From contig CM035807.1 in assembly GCA_020466095.1 (NCBI GenBank), forward strand, positions 115,950,624-116,014,623: 64,000 nucleotides of DNA. The letters run 5' to 3'. Below, in pieces: positions 10,724 through 22,470 of this stretch. Within the stretch, counting starts at the first letter, position 1. Every line of letters begins with the position of its first letter. The DNA comes from Chlorops oryzae (Eukaryota; Arthropoda; Insecta; Diptera; Chloropidae). Made by a program: the position numbers and the translations under genes. Under the pieces are notes generated by a model. The model had not been told where the DNA came from. It saw only the letters and a list, made by a program, of their open reading frames with translations, and made no database searches.

Positions 10724-11367
10724 TTAATAAATACAAAATAAATAATAAAAAGACCTTTTAAGTTTGTAAAACTAAAATTGCAATCAATATTCAGGGCATT
10801 TTTCCCTTCAACAAAACAGCTGCCGGCATCTTGTCAGCTGCCGATGGATTTATAAAAAAAAAAAAAATTGTTTGTAAACAAAAACAAAACCGAATTTTCA
10901 CACAAACAAAAAAAAAAAAAAAAATAGAAGGAAAATTCTCTTACAGCTCTTTTCGCTCACGTTCTCACACATGCCTTTTGAAATTTTCGACCGTATAGAA
11001 CTACGCGTTCGCGATCTGTCTGATGTTACATCACATATTTTTCGAATATTTTTCACAATTGTTTTCCCGTTTGCGAGCAAATTGCGAAAATTTCAATTTT
11101 CCCGAATACAAATTTCCGATTGCTTACGAATTTCGAAGTATTTGTAAAAAACTTTCCATGAAAAACTTCGTGCCAATGAAATTTTGTTTGCACTAAAACA
11201 AGAATTTTCTGTCGCAAAATAGTCGCAGCGCCCAGGCACCTGAGATGCTGACTAATCAAACAAATGTTTTCCTTTGAAATGAATCTACAAAAAACGCTCG
11301 AACCAAAATAATACGAGAGAGATTCTATGATAGAAACAAACGATTTTGCATAGAATATAATCATATA

Positions 11368-12088
11368 CAGGGTGTTCCATACTCAATGGATCAAAAAAAA
11401 AAAAGGAGGTGATAGGGGGAACCCATACAAGCAAAAAATTTTGAAAGTTCATCTTGCACTCGTAAGGAGCTAGAGGCGCGGAAAGAATTCGACTAAATTG
11501 GTGAGCATACTTTTAGGCGGATATGTAAAACTAAAACACTATTGAGAAATTTTTAATTTTTCTTAGATTTTTCTTTTTCTCATGCTGCCTAAAAGTGTGC
11601 TCAATAAATTTTGATTAAAATAACTTTTCTGGGGAGTCAAAAATACAAAATAATTATTTTCAAACCTTAGTTTTGCATTGATTGTGAAACTTTTTTTTAG
11701 CAACCATGGTATCAAATTGAAGAGAAAAACTCAAAGTTTTCGAAATAGAGTAAAAAAAAGAGGCTCGATCGTAATTTCTTTATGAATTAAATCACTTTAA
11801 AATTGAAAATTACACTATTTTAGGCTTAGATGGTAGTACCAGAGCAAAACGGAGTATGAATTATTTAAAAATTCGTAGTATGCAGTATTAACGGAAAACC
11901 GCCAAGCTTTTCATATCATATGTGATTTTGACAATTTACGGCCATGTCAAAGTGAGGAGAACCAGTGAAAAAACCAAAATATTGTTTTTTGCATGTAACT
12001 CCTCAGGGGTGCATTTGCGACGATTTTTAGGTCACGCACTGGACCCTCCAGACACCTTTTTTTGATCTATCGAGTATGGAACACCCTG
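11368..12088 (+). mobile_element. Tc1/mariner-like non-autonomous element with TA target site
   Basis: The ends are CAGGGTGTTCCATACTCAAT and TCGAGTATGGAACACCCTG, flanked by TA on both sides (11366-11367 and 12089-12090). It has no transposase frame. A deleted, inverted relative ends at 9784. Confidence 0.75.
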
Positions 12089-12284
12089 TATAAACGGAAA
12101 AAACTCCCAATATGTTTTTCATACGTATAACCCAATATGCTATTTGTACGTGGGACAATGGACGATAATGAGAATTCAGTATGCAAAACGGAGTTGTTTT
12201 TTAGCTTATTGTTACAGGATATGACAATATTTCTGCCAAACTATCTCCATTTTCCAAATAAAACTCCGTGAAAGGGTAAACAAT

Positions 12285-12439
12285 AGGGTATTCACACTAG
12301 GCGTCGGAAATGTGGAAACTCGGAAAATTTTAAATGCTGCAAAGAGCTGTCAAGATACAAAAAAAGTTTTAACATTTTTTTAAGAAGTCGAATTTTCCGA
12401 CTTTCCAACGTTTTTAACACGCCTTTGTGAATACCCCTA
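12285..12439 (-). mobile_element. MITE family M1, copy 3
   Basis: Reverse-oriented relative of 9281-9434. The right end is CGCCTTTGTGAATACCCCT and the left end is AGGGTATTCACACTAGGCGT. Confidence 0.75.
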
Positions 12440-12659
12440 ATATGGTCCTCATATGTGGTAATATTTAAAAAAAAAAATAATAAATCTCTTAAATGAAATG
12501 TTTAATTTATAAGTTATAAAGGTATAAGAGTTGCATTCTCGATGCTTTAAATTATTTTTAATAGATTTCTGGTTTCATCATACTCTTTTCAGCAATCCAA
12601 TGAATCTATTTCATTCAACTGATTGAGCGCATTCCTCCGATATTGCGTCAATAATCTTG

Positions 12660-12861
12660 TAGCTCATTTGAGTATCATTCATCATCATCATCATCATCAT
12701 CATCAGCGTTACAGCTCGGGGTGAGCTTTAGCTTCATCAACGATTTTTCTCCATTCTTCCTTATTCTTTGCTCTCTCCATCCAGTTTCCTATTCCCATTT
12801 TTCTAACATCACCTATGACGTCATCTAGTCATCTTATTCGGGGTCTGCCGGTCGCTCTAGC
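12660..12861 (-). mobile_element. LINE 3' end fragment with trinucleotide tail
   Basis: Translated on the minus strand, about 12861-12715 reads as the basic C-terminal tail typical of insect non-LTR retrotransposon polyproteins. It contains LDDVIGDVRKMG, NWMERAKNKEEWRKIV and DEAKAHPEL before a TAA. A TGA replaces the usual tryptophan before LDDV, so it is dead. An ATG-repeat tail (read as CAT repeats on the plus strand, about 12668-12703) follows, as expected at a LINE 3' terminus. The 5' part is missing, as in most LINE insertions. Confidence 0.75.
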
Positions 12862-13264
12862 ATTATACGGTGCAAAGTTTAGTAACGCTTTTGAGTATAA
12901 AATTCTATATTGCAATGGGTAAGAATTCTTATCGTAATATTTGTTAAGTAGGAATTTTTTTATGGTATTATTAACCAAAAGGATTTTCTTTAAAATTTCT
13001 TGGGACACTTGCCTATTGGCATATTACTTGAAGAAACCAGTAGAATGTCTACAAATTAATTTATTACAATCGGACATTTTTCTTTGACAAACTCTTATAT
13101 GTTTAAAATCACAACATATCAATAGAAAACAGCAGAAGAAAATCCGGTTCAACGTTAATTTAGCAAATAAATAACTAAAAGAAAAATAAAATTCATTTAT
13201 TTTTTTTTCCTGATGCTGTTCGTTGATCCTTCTAATCATACTGGAGAAAAAAAATCGTTCAGAA

Positions 13265-14927
13265 TTATTCATCAGACTTGGAAGAATTTTTTGAATTTTC
13301 TGAGCGTGGCTCGTTTTGGACTGCTTCCTTGTTGTCTGGACTAGCCAATTCAATGGGATTTGGACTCTCAGGCATAGGTACATTTAATTCCTGTGATGAT
13401 GATTTCACATTTATGCTCTCTGGAGGTGGCAGTAGCAAAGTATCAATAGACAAAGTGTTTGATCGCGCCGAAGATTTCTCCGATGCCCGACGACTATCTG
13501 GTATAGGAAAGCCCAAGCGTGCTTGCGGCAATGGAGTACCGGGTTTAACCGTTGAAAATACCATCAATTTACCGAATAATAAATGTTGGATAATAGGAAA
13601 TTTTCCTAAAATCTATGAAGAGAAATAATTAAGTTCTTAATTACAATTAGTTTTTTTTTCAGGATTAGATTCGGAGATATGATCACCTCTTTTTGGTACA
13701 TTTTCATTAGACCAGAATTAATCTTTACCCACGAAGGTACAGCAGAAATACTCCACAATTGGTTCGAATGTTCAGCAAAATGACCGGTTTTAACCTTTGT
13801 GGATTGAGGAAAAAAGTTATTTCCAAAAAAAATTATTCCACAGGAGATAAATTGAAATAAATTTGAAAGTTCAAGATTGAAATTCATAATTAGAATAGAA
13901 ATTTACCTTGGATATATAATCGATGCAGCCAATGAACATATAGTCGTTTTTAAACTCATTAATTATGGGTTCATCGAGGAATTTCGAAGGATCAAAGGGA
14001 CTGTTCACTGAGAAATAAAGCCAAAATAAAATAGTTTAAAATTATGTTCTACCGTAAATCCACTTACAACACAATTGTGCGCTTCCCCAGACAAAAGGTA
14101 TAAACTGATAATCATCGAGTGCCCAAACACCTTGACTACCGGCTGGCTCAAGTCGGTATGTCATTTGTAAACGACGTACAAATAGCAAATACGAATTGAA
14201 AAGGCGCAAAGCACAGGCCGCATTATCAGCTTCATTCAATATTTCGGCACGATAAAGTGAGCATAGGAAGAACAAAAATAGAAGTTCATGACCAGTGCCA
14301 TAATCAATTCGCACTGCATTGCCAAACGATTCCGATAAGTAGGAGCCCAGCTCGGTGAAATATTCACATTTATCCTGTGAAAGTGCCTGCTGAATCATCA
14401 TGAATATATCCTACATATACGAAAAAAAAAAAAATAGTTTAAATGTGTTGATGAATCATTGAAATACGTTAAGCTTACGCGATTCATTTTTCGTGACCAG
14501 AATCGATAGGATTTATTTCCGAAACGCTGCGGCTGATCAACTGGCGGAGTTTCGTCAACTAATTTATGAAGTTTATCAAATATTTCTAGCAATTTTCCCA
14601 TTGTTTCCGAAACATATATATCATCGTTTATGCGAACACCTTGCACTGATTCGCTAACGCCATTTATGAATCCAAACAAATCATAATACGCTTGAGTGTG
14701 TACCCAAGTATTCTATATAAAGTGAATAAATTATAATTAATATCGAATGGTTCACAAGGAGTTCCATTCCTTGTTTTTTTTCTTACCATATCCGCTTGAT
14801 TGCTAACTCGCTTAACTGGCTCATTGTTTAATGCCGCTTCGACTGCAAATCAATATCATTTTAGTTATGGAATGTAGAGTACTAAAAAAAGCTTACGTGG
14901 CACATCGTGGGGAGTCGCAATTTCCAT
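13265..14927 (-). CDS. Ptpa: PP2A phosphatase activator (PTPA), seven exons
   Basis: The exons are 14927-14897, 14842-14787, 14712-14479, 14410-14068, 14007-13907, 13794-13687 and 13612-13265. All phases agree and give 406 residues, close to other fly PTPAs. The family is a peptidyl-prolyl isomerase-like chaperone that activates protein phosphatase 2A. Diagnostic stretches are TWVHTQAYYDLFGFINGVSE, RINDDIYVSET, ETPPVDQPQRFGN, RIDYGTGHELLF, EPAGSQGVWALDDYQF and KTGHFAEHSNQLW, in the usual order. The C-terminal ~85 residues after the KPGTPL stretch are serine/proline-rich and poorly conserved. Introns are short. The exon 6 acceptor (CACAAAG|GTT) is weak but required for frame and homology. A plus-strand open frame over the last exon is a shadow. 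Confidence 0.96.
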
Positions 14928-15394
14928 TTTTCTTGCTTCAATTTCGGAAAAATCTCAAAACCAAATATAAACAAAAATAAATATATACTAGAGATGGTCA
15001 AATTCGATGATCGAATGTTTGAATAAGAATCGATAGTCCGCCGAGAAACGATAAATTTTTTGAATCGAACTTTAGAATTTTATTATAATTTAAATTGATA
15101 GTAATCTCTATTATTCACAAATGTTTATTAATCTTTTAGCCAAGGTCTCAAATAATTGTCATAAAATGCTAAAAGGGAAGCTTAATACCACCTCCGAAGA
15201 AACTAATGTGTTCAAAATCAAAAGCTTTAGTTTTCAGAAACCTTTCTCTTCCTCTTGCTCCTCTCACCCACCCTCCATGCACTCCCACGCCCCCGCTGTC
15301 ACCATCACTACCACTCCCTCAACCTCCGCACGCCGTCTCTCCCCGTTTCACCCTTTCTTTCCTATTTCCCGTGATTTAAATAAAGCATATCATT
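14928..15394. other. Intergenic between Ptpa and a MITE; pyrimidine-rich tract
   Basis: Contains the 5' side of Ptpa. From about 15245 to 15370 the plus strand is strongly pyrimidine-rich (CTC/CCT words). The 91-codon plus-strand frame here (15121-15396) is low-complexity and not supported as a gene. Confidence 0.55.
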
Positions 15395-16083
15395 AGGGTG
15401 ACCAAACGTCCTTTTTTTTCGCGATTTGGGGAAAGTAATTAATCGGCCTTTGATTGTCCTTTATTTTATTCATTTTTCTGGTGATATTAATAAACCCCGT
15501 TCCAGTGTATATAACTTATTACTAACAAGTACATACTAGGTTGTCCGAATTTTTTTTTTTTTTTTTTTGGAAATATAAAAATGTCCACATGGAATTCGAA
15601 AGACAATTGTCTAGAAAGATTTTGAGCATTTTTTTTTAGATTTTTTGAAGGACGTTTAGAGGTCGCGCAAATGAATTTTTATGGGGAAACCTCCACTTTT
15701 GAGGGAAGGATTGTAATTTATACCTCAAATCGATGCCTACGTGTAAAATTTTATTGTGAAATGTAATCAGGTCCAAAGATAATGAATTGAGCTTTATTTT
15801 GGGTTGTACAGAAGGGGGCTTAAAATCGTTTTTCAGGATTGAAATGAAGTTTTTTTGAAAAAGCCCAAAAAAAAAAAAAATATAAAAACTCGTTTTAAAT
15901 GTAAAATCTGAGTATGCAGATTTAAAGTCCAATCAATTCTTAGCAAATAAAAAACAATGTCCGTTTACCTTTTATTTTGACGAAGCTATGCTAATTTAAA
16001 ATTTGTGCTCACCTGTGTGTGCGCGATTTTTGGTTTTCGATTTATGGTGTCCTTTATTTAACCGAAGGCAATTTGGTCACCCA
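15395..16083. mobile_element. Inverted-repeat element with GGGTGACCAAA ends
   Basis: The left end is AGGGTGACCAAACGTCC and the right end is GGCAATTTGGTCACCC. ATATCAT occurs just outside both ends (15387-15393 and 16084-16090), a likely 7-8 bp duplication. The interior is non-coding and rich in A/T runs. Confidence 0.65.
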
Positions 16084-16814
16084 ATATCATCAATTTTTGA
16101 AATATCACTTAAACGTAATGTAACTGCTCACTACATTTTTTAAAAATAACATTGAACATACGTTGCGAACTAAAACTAAAAATTACTTCTGAGGACCAAA
16201 CTTATCACTTGGTAGAAGAGTTTCGTAAAATCCGTTTTTGGCGGATGCACACCCTGTAAGGAACCTATCTGCCAAATTTCAAGCATATTGATGTTATAGT
16301 GTCTCAGATTTCGTGATCAATCAGTGTAGTGGAGATTCATGTTTGAGGCTGTTAGCTTTTTATTTTCTCTCGTTTGTAAACATTATGATAGATTTAAGGA
16401 TGAACAAAATTTTAGTGAATTTTAATTCAATTAATTTTTTTTTAAATTTAATATAATCGTCGTTGGTCAAAAAAAAATACTCTAGACAAAGCTTATACTT
16501 GTAAAGCATTAATGTGAGAACGTTATTTCTTGCTAAATTGAACATCTGCAAATTCAACATATTGATTATAGATGAATTCAGATTTCGTGTATTTAACATT
16601 ATAAATTTGAGCATACTTTGTGATATTTCTTTTGTAAACTTATCACATTTAGGAAATAAGTAGCGAATTTTAACTTCAAGGAATTTCTAGCATTTGATAA
16701 TAAGTCGTTGAAATAGCTAAAAACAATTTGAATCTTAACTTATGTAAATTGAAAATTTTGCAAAAGTAGCTTCAAATTGATAAATGCATAAAAATACATT
16801 ATAATAATAATAAC
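16084..16814. other. Intergenic, no gene recognised
   Basis: AT-rich sequence with only chance open frames (for example 16360-16614 minus, dominated by asparagine, leucine and lysine). Confidence 0.5.
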
Positions 16815-17057
16815 CAGGGCTCGGATTTTGTTGACTTTTAAAAATATTAAGCATACTTAATGGAGTAAAAATTTTTTTCAATTCGCACAAAGTGGAGATT
16901 CAAATCGATTTTTAACTGCAATATAAATTTTTTTTAAGGTTCGGAAAGCAGTTTGAAGCTTAACTTTGCTAAACTTATTCACAAAATTTTGGTAAGAAAA
17001 ATTTTTCCCCATAAAGTATGCTTTAAATTTTTAAAAGTCAACAAAATCCGAGCCCTA
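16815..17057. mobile_element. hAT-like MITE immediately after the Mcm10 stop codon
   Basis: The ends are CAGGGCTCGGATTTTG and CAAAATCCGAGCCCTA. Both sides are flanked by ATAATAAC (16807-16814 and 17058-17065), an 8-bp target-site duplication. The element ends 14 bp from the Mcm10 stop codon (17072-17074), with only the duplication and 6 bp between. Same family as 51820-52061 in an Etl1 intron. Confidence 0.85.
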
Positions 17058-17071
17058 ATAATAACCTACCT

Positions 17072-19421
17072 TCACTCCTCGGGCACAATTAAATTCAAAT
17101 TTGCATTGCCTGCGGTACTACCCAAAAACATCTCCTCATCCCCTCGCAATGAGAGACTTTCATTAGTACAAAGTAGTTTCTTCTCTCTTATCATTGCAGT
17201 GCGCTCCCAGCGTGAACTTTTACAATTCTTACAACTATTTTTAGGTATTTTAAACACTGTAGCAGTGCGATTACCACAATCCTTGCATTGAAAGAAACGC
17301 TTTTCGGCGTCAATAATTTTCAATGGATGCTTTTCTTCCTTGCAACGATCGGCAGCAGAGAACGCTGTATACTTACAGCGCTGACAAATGACTGCCTTGC
17401 ATGGAATTTTATACGTATTAAGCATTTTTTCTTCCAATGCCTCTTTCTTTTCTAATTTATTAAAATATTTATCTTGTTCTTGCTGCTCGCGTAGATCAAC
17501 CAAATTCGTATGAGACGATGTGGCATCCATAATTCTTTGAATGCGTGATTTTCGATCGTTTTCACGTTGCTCATCTTCGACTTTTTGTCGCTTAAATTCA
17601 TGTGAAATGAACTTTTCGTTCAGTTCATCGATTGCTCGTCGTTTCCCAGTATGAGTTCCACGTATTGAGTTCGGATTGACTTTCTCGAGTGGCTTTTGTT
17701 TGAGAAGTTTTGCAGCCTTCTGTTTCGCCTGATCAGAAGAACGTCGTCTAAATCCATCTAAATTGACTTCTATGCAGAAATTTTCCGTTGATAATTTTGG
17801 TGTTTTCGCCAGAAATGAGAATTCGCGATCCTTAAATTTATCGGGTGCATTAGTTGCGGTTTGAACTTTTGAATTGTTCGATTCTTCTTGACTCTTTGAG
17901 TGCCGTTCGTTCTCCTCTTGAAGTATACGAAGACGTTCCAAATCCTTCATACGTTGTTTCGATGTTGCTTCGATGTTGGCAGCTACCTTACAAACTGGTG
18001 CATCAGATTTCGCATACGGTACTGGGGTGTTGGAAAACCTTGGCTTAGAAGTATGATTGACGCTGCCAGCGAATGGTGAAATTGCATAATCTGATAATGA
18101 GCTGACACGTTGATTGTCCTTTGCACTCATTTTGGCGCTTTTTTTTGCAGGAATCGCAGTATATGACTGGCCACCATAGAAAACTTCACTCTTTCCTTGA
18201 GAAATAAAAAAAAAATAAAAATTGAACAAAAAGCTTAAACGACCAAGATTAACTTTGATTTATCTCTCACCTAGTACTTTATTCCTCAATTCGTTGATAC
18301 CACCACTGGTAGATTGCAATTCCGATCGTCGCGACATTTTTCCATACTCTTGCTTCATGTGGAATATACAATAATCACATTCGCTAAGATTTACCACAGA
18401 CGTGCAGTTTTCTCCATTACGCTTTTTTGCTTTACACGTTCCCAGATCCTTGGATTGTCCAAGTACCAAAACTTTTTGTGCCGTATCAATCGATAGACAG
18501 GCCACATCATCACTTTTGGCACGTTTCTCAAATACAGTCGGATTCAATACTGCAATACACATGCCTTGAGCTGTTTTCCAAAACTCCTTGTGTGCTCCAC
18601 CGAAGAGAAAGAGCGAAACCATTTTAATATCACCACGCAAATCCGATAGTCGCCAAATAGAATATGGTTGTCCCTTTTTTGTTGTCTGTATTGGACTTTT
18701 ATTGACAACGGCACCAGCAAACACCCAATCCTTGGTCAAATCGCCACGTTCAATGTGTAATGGAATAGCGGAGACTGCTACAGGTTTACGGCCACTCATA
18801 CGATCAATCAATAAAGTACTCGAGATCAATGGATTAATAATGCGCAACCCAAAAACGGGATCAGTAAAAGTAGGCTGTACTTTTGGCTGCACTCTATCAA
18901 GAAGGCTCAATGATAGTGAAGGATCACTATTTCTAGCATTTGGCGATGCAGTTTTTTTGAAGGATGAACTCAAAAGACTCTGTCGAAGTTTCGGTTGATG
19001 AGGGTTTTTTAATTTGACTCTGGTCTTTCGTTTTGGTTGTTGCTTCGGCACTTTGTTGGGCCTGTTGTACATCACGAGCTATTTGTGATTCCTTCTTCTC
19101 TTGTTGCTGTTGCTTGAGTTTTTTGTTTATGTCATTTCCGTATTCATTGTATTTACGTTCAAGAAAGTTTTTGACTTCTTCATCGTCCGATGAATCGAGG
19201 TCTTCGGCAGCAGCCGAGGCAGCTGCGTCAGCAAGTTTTTCAACACAAGAATCTATTTCATAGCTAAAAGCTTCTGCAAAAGTGCTATCTTCGCGTAAAA
19301 ATGGTTTTTGTGTTTTTTCCGTTTGTTCTGCTTCTTCCTGCTCGTCTGTTGCACTCAACAGCTCTTCTAAAGCACGTAATTCCGCATCGTCGTCGATCGT
19401 TGCATCACTTGTGTCAGCCAT
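17072..19421 (-). CDS. Mcm10: MCM10 replication initiation factor, two exons with one apparent frame break
   Basis: Exon 1 is 19421-18271 and exon 2 is 18195-17072 (donor CTAG|GTGAGA, acceptor CAAG|GAAAG). Mcm10 binds DNA and links the CMG helicase to DNA polymerase alpha at replication origins in the nucleus. The N-terminus is acidic with a coiled-coil-like glutamine/lysine stretch. An OB-fold follows (GLRIINPLIS through KKGQPYSIWRLSDLRGD), then a CCCH zinc finger (CKAKKRNGENC ... CDYCIFH). The C-terminal zinc-binding domain includes CQRCKYTAFSAADRC, CKDCGNRTATVF and CKNCKSSRW. One frame change is needed between about 18960 and 19075. If a single surplus base is removed the protein is 757 residues, near the expected size. 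The 3' UTR begins only 14 bp from an inserted MITE. Confidence 0.93.
18960..19075 (-). other. Mcm10: Apparent +1 frame break in Mcm10
   Basis: Two overlapping open frames meet here: the N-terminal frame stays open down to 18933 and the OB-fold frame opens by 19075. Exon lengths sum to 2275, one base over a multiple of three. A run of six A/T at about 19005-19010 is a plausible place for a sequencing indel. A small unrecognised intron of length 3n+1 is the alternative, but I see no good donor. Confidence 0.7.
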
Positions 19422-19600
19422 TGCATTAACTTTTACGCTTATAGCCCAACAAAAATTGTCAATTGCATTTCAATTCATCGTGTTTTCGTAATTTTGGCGC
19501 GATAGCGATGGGCGATAGTCTCGATACTCATTGAGTGATGCTATCGATACGGTTATTTGGTATTCCGATATATGGTAGTATCGAAACAGTGTTGAAGCAT

Positions 19601-19810
19601 TGAGCCATTTTACACTAGTCGATTTTTGACCTCAACTCCCACATTTGAGCGAAGTGCGAGGCCGTGGGGAGAAATTGAGCGTTTTCTCGGTTTCTCGTAC
19701 TCGGTCAATCGTTTTTTGCTCGCGTTTGCACGTGTAAACACGAATTCAACTCCTAAATGAAATAAAAATAAGAATTGACGGTCAATAATTGACTAGTGTA
19801 AAAGGCCTCA
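19601..19810. mobile_element. MITE family M3, copy 2
   Basis: The ends are TGAGCCATTTTACACTAGTC and GACTAGTGTAAAAGGCCTCA. It lies between Mcm10 and GMP synthase. First copy at 4842-5056. Confidence 0.75.
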
Positions 19811-19849
19811 TAGAAAAAAAAAAAACCAGAACAAGTAAGAGCTATTATA

Positions 19850-19980
19850 CACGAGGCGTTCTTAACGCGCGTTTCGTCACTCGCTGTGTGGAGTTTGTAG
19901 GATAGCGCTGTAGAGATTGTAGTGGGGTAGGCAAACACGCAAGGGCAACTCTGAGAAACGCGCGTTAAAAAACGCTCGTG
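19850..19980. mobile_element. Small foldback element
   Basis: The ends CACGAGGCGTTCTTAACGCG and CGCGTTAAAAAACGCTCGTG are imperfect inverted repeats around a 131-bp unit. Confidence 0.65.
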
Positions 19981-20059
19981 CACTAAAATTGCAATATTGC
20001 TAATTCCAATATATGACCTAATTATCGTCATGATATTAAAATTTCGAATTTAAAGCTAT

Positions 20060-20175
20060 CAGGCATGCTCCAGAAATCGAATCCGAGTAAAAAAACTTCG
20101 AAATCAATGAGATTTAATGGAAATCTAAGCTATTTCGAATATTTTTATGGGGATTCGATTTCTAGAGCATGCCTG
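20060..20175. mobile_element. Small foldback element
   Basis: The ends CAGGCATGCTCCAGAAATCG and CGATTTCTAGAGCATGCCTG form a 116-bp hairpin-type element. The TA dinucleotide lies close to both ends. Confidence 0.65.
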
Positions 20176-20256
20176 TATAACTTCGATTGTTCGATATGAC
20201 TCTCTATTTTCATAAATTTTTAAAAGAATTTTTAGATGGAATTTTGAGTTCCTCTT

Positions 20257-20469
20257 AAGCAGGTCACTAACGTCAAACTTTTCCATAGGATTTGTGCAAA
20301 TCCAAGGCAAGTTTGACGTGTATGGCGCCGTTGTCGCACAAATCCACAGTAATTGAACATTTTCAATTATATTGGATTAGTGCGCGCAAGTGGAATTGTG
20401 TACTAACGTGTGTGGCTAAAAAAAGCTTCGCACAAATCCACGCACAAGTTTAACGTTAGTGGGCTGCTT
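20257..20469. mobile_element. Small foldback element
   Basis: The ends AAGCAGGTCACTAACGTCAA and TAACGTTAGTGGGCTGCTT are inverted repeats. Further inside, GGATTTGTGC faces GCACAAATCC. Confidence 0.65.
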
Positions 20470-20639
20470 TATGGTTATTGGTTTCTGAGGGTCTGAAACG
20501 AAAACATTAATATTTCCTGATTCGGAATCTTGCCAAAAATGTGGCTATTTTTAAACCTAATTTGAATTTAATAAAGGATACCGCAAATATCGATTTCCTC
20601 GCTGCACTACATCCGTTTCGATTCCCTGGATTTGATAGC

Positions 20640-20758
20640 AGTGGTATTCAAGCAACAGTGCAAATCGCAGTGTGCAATATTTGCACTGCTTTTTTTGTAC
20701 GCAATTTGACAAGTGCAAATATTGCACACTGCGTTTGCACTGTTGCTTGAATACCACT
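20640..20758. mobile_element. Compact palindromic element (119 bp)
   Basis: The ends AGTGGTATTCAAGCAACAGT and ACTGTTGCTTGAATACCACT are exact inverted repeats. Pairing continues through GTGCAAAT, GCAGTGTGCAATATTTGCAC and their partners, leaving only a short T-rich loop. Small frames on both strands here are artefacts of the palindrome. Confidence 0.8.
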
Positions 20759-21179
20759 AGTATCGCGGAATCATCACTGAGCTGGATGCGGTGCATATTT
20801 TTAAAGAAAAGATCATTCCCGTATCATGAGTATTTTTACTTTCCCATACCATACTTATATTACTTAATACACTTACAAAATACTTTTTTGGTTTAGCAAT
20901 AGCATTGTATATAACTTGAACAAAACCAACTTTCATCCCCAGCCAAACGGTTAAATCAAGTGGGTTTTTTTTTATAAAATGCAACCCTGCGCACATTAAG
21001 GCCTTTTCATCATATGTCATAAAAGTCAATGAATGATTTTCTCATCACTACCAAATTAGCGAAGTTTGCAGTTTTTTAATAAATTCCAATCAAGTACAAA
21101 TTAGAACATCCACCAAGCGATTTGGTGCGTAGCAGAGTTTCATCGAAAACAAGTCATACGTGTGTGCATTAGAAAAGTT

Positions 21180-21324
21180 GATACGAAAAGATATTGCGAA
21201 TGTCCCATTGACAGTTGACAGTTGAAAAGTAAGCGGCGGAACCTGTGTTGTATTTGTTGCAGTAAATAAAGGACATCATCGTGACAACATTGGAAATATT
21301 AAGTCTCCAGGCGATCAAGGAAAG
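21180..21324 (+). promoter_or_regulatory. bur: Likely promoter/5' noncoding exon of GMP synthase
   Basis: A donor AAAG|GTTAGT at 21324/21325 would splice to the acceptor TTTTCAG at 22452, just upstream of the first ATG (22471). No ATG precedes the donor in the last ~80 bases, so this would be untranslated. The transcription start is not determinable from sequence; the left boundary is approximate. Confidence 0.5.
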
Positions 21325-21719
21325 GTTAGTATGTGCTCTAATCATCTTTCCATTTCATGTTGTTGTTGTTCTTATTTTTTTTTTTTTTTGTTATCCTTTT
21401 CTCCTATACACTCCTTCTTACCCACGTGCACTCGTTTTCCCATTATCCATCATATAGAGCGTTATGTTGTTGTTGCTGTTATGCGGTTTTATTGCAATTA
21501 ATATATGCGATAACCTCATGTAAGATCAATTGTTTATCAATGATGTTGGGTTGTTCGCTAACTGTATGCAATTCATAGAACTCAATAGTCTGTCGAAGGT
21601 GATTTAAATGGAACGGCATATTTTCTGAAACTTAAAACTGAAATCAGAAAAAGAACGTTTTTGCGAGCGGTTGAATTTACAGGCGATTTGATTTGCTTCG
21701 ATATTTGTGCATGTTTGTA

Positions 21720-22147
21720 CCCTGCAGGAAATGTCAATAGTGAATCTATACTCTTTCTCTACTGACTGCGTCAACAGTACTACTGACCAGTTAAACCCTT
21801 CGCAATGCTTTGCGTTATTGACATTTAACATTGAGTTGTCATTGAATGTCAACAGTAGACCGAAAAACTATTGACGTCGGTACTATTATGTAGACAAAAT
21901 GAGTACTCTTTTGCTTTATAAGGAGACATGTTGTTGACATGGTCAATAAAGATGACTAACCTCTTGAAGTACAGTTTTATGACACCGCTATAAAACTGTT
22001 ATTCTCTTGTCAGATAACAGTGAAATTCTATGAAAGCTCGATTCGACACGGCTTTATAAATACTGTCGATGAACGGAACTAAGTTCTCTTGTCTATATTG
22101 ACGTCAATATAGATATGGGGCCATATGGTGACAGGCTTCCTGCAGGG
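21720..22147. mobile_element. Tc1/mariner-like MITE in the first GMP-synthase intron
   Basis: The ends are CCCTGCAGGAA and TTCCTGCAGGG, each bordered by TA (21718-21719 and 22148-22149). A diverged copy in reverse orientation lies at 40070-40451, sharing for example GTCAATAACGCAAAGCATTG and CCGACGTCAATAG. Confidence 0.8.
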
Positions 22148-22470
22148 TAGTCACAAGGACTTTTTTAAAATTCATCGACCTAATTTTAAGTAAAACTAAT
22201 TACTATCATTATATTTTATCATAAGGCTTGAGAAATACTTAAGATATACTTACATATTTATATCTGAATTTAATGATGGATTGCGAAACGCATAGCATAG
22301 CTCTATTTAGTCATCTTTAAAGATCTTATGTTTTTTCAACTCGTTCCCAAATGAGTCACATTACTAATATGTTAAATATGGTCATGTCATCCATGAAGAT
22401 TAATACATCTATTTTAAAGCAAATTATATAACACTTTGATGTCCATTTTCAGACCTGCAGTGAAAGAGAT

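Larger units (their letters stand above)
11366..12463 (-). repeat. Inverted segmental duplication, arm 2 (longer)
   Basis: Reverse complement of the 9150-9786 segment in the same internal order, but with about 500 extra bases retained. It includes the TA-flanked element 11368-12088, the M1 copy 12285-12439 and the shared flank ATATGGTCCTCATATGTGG at about 12441-12459. Confidence 0.7.

Noticed and set aside
12660..12710. CAT-repeat run as a coding histidine or isoleucine tract
   Set aside because: It is the 3' tail of a minus-strand LINE fragment.
13278..13628. 116-codon plus-strand frame
   Set aside because: Antisense shadow of the last Ptpa exon.
15121..15396. 91-codon plus-strand frame
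   Set aside because: Serine/proline/histidine low complexity from a pyrimidine tract; no splice or homology support.
16360..16614. 84-codon minus-strand frame
   Set aside because: AT-rich low complexity, no motif, no splice context.
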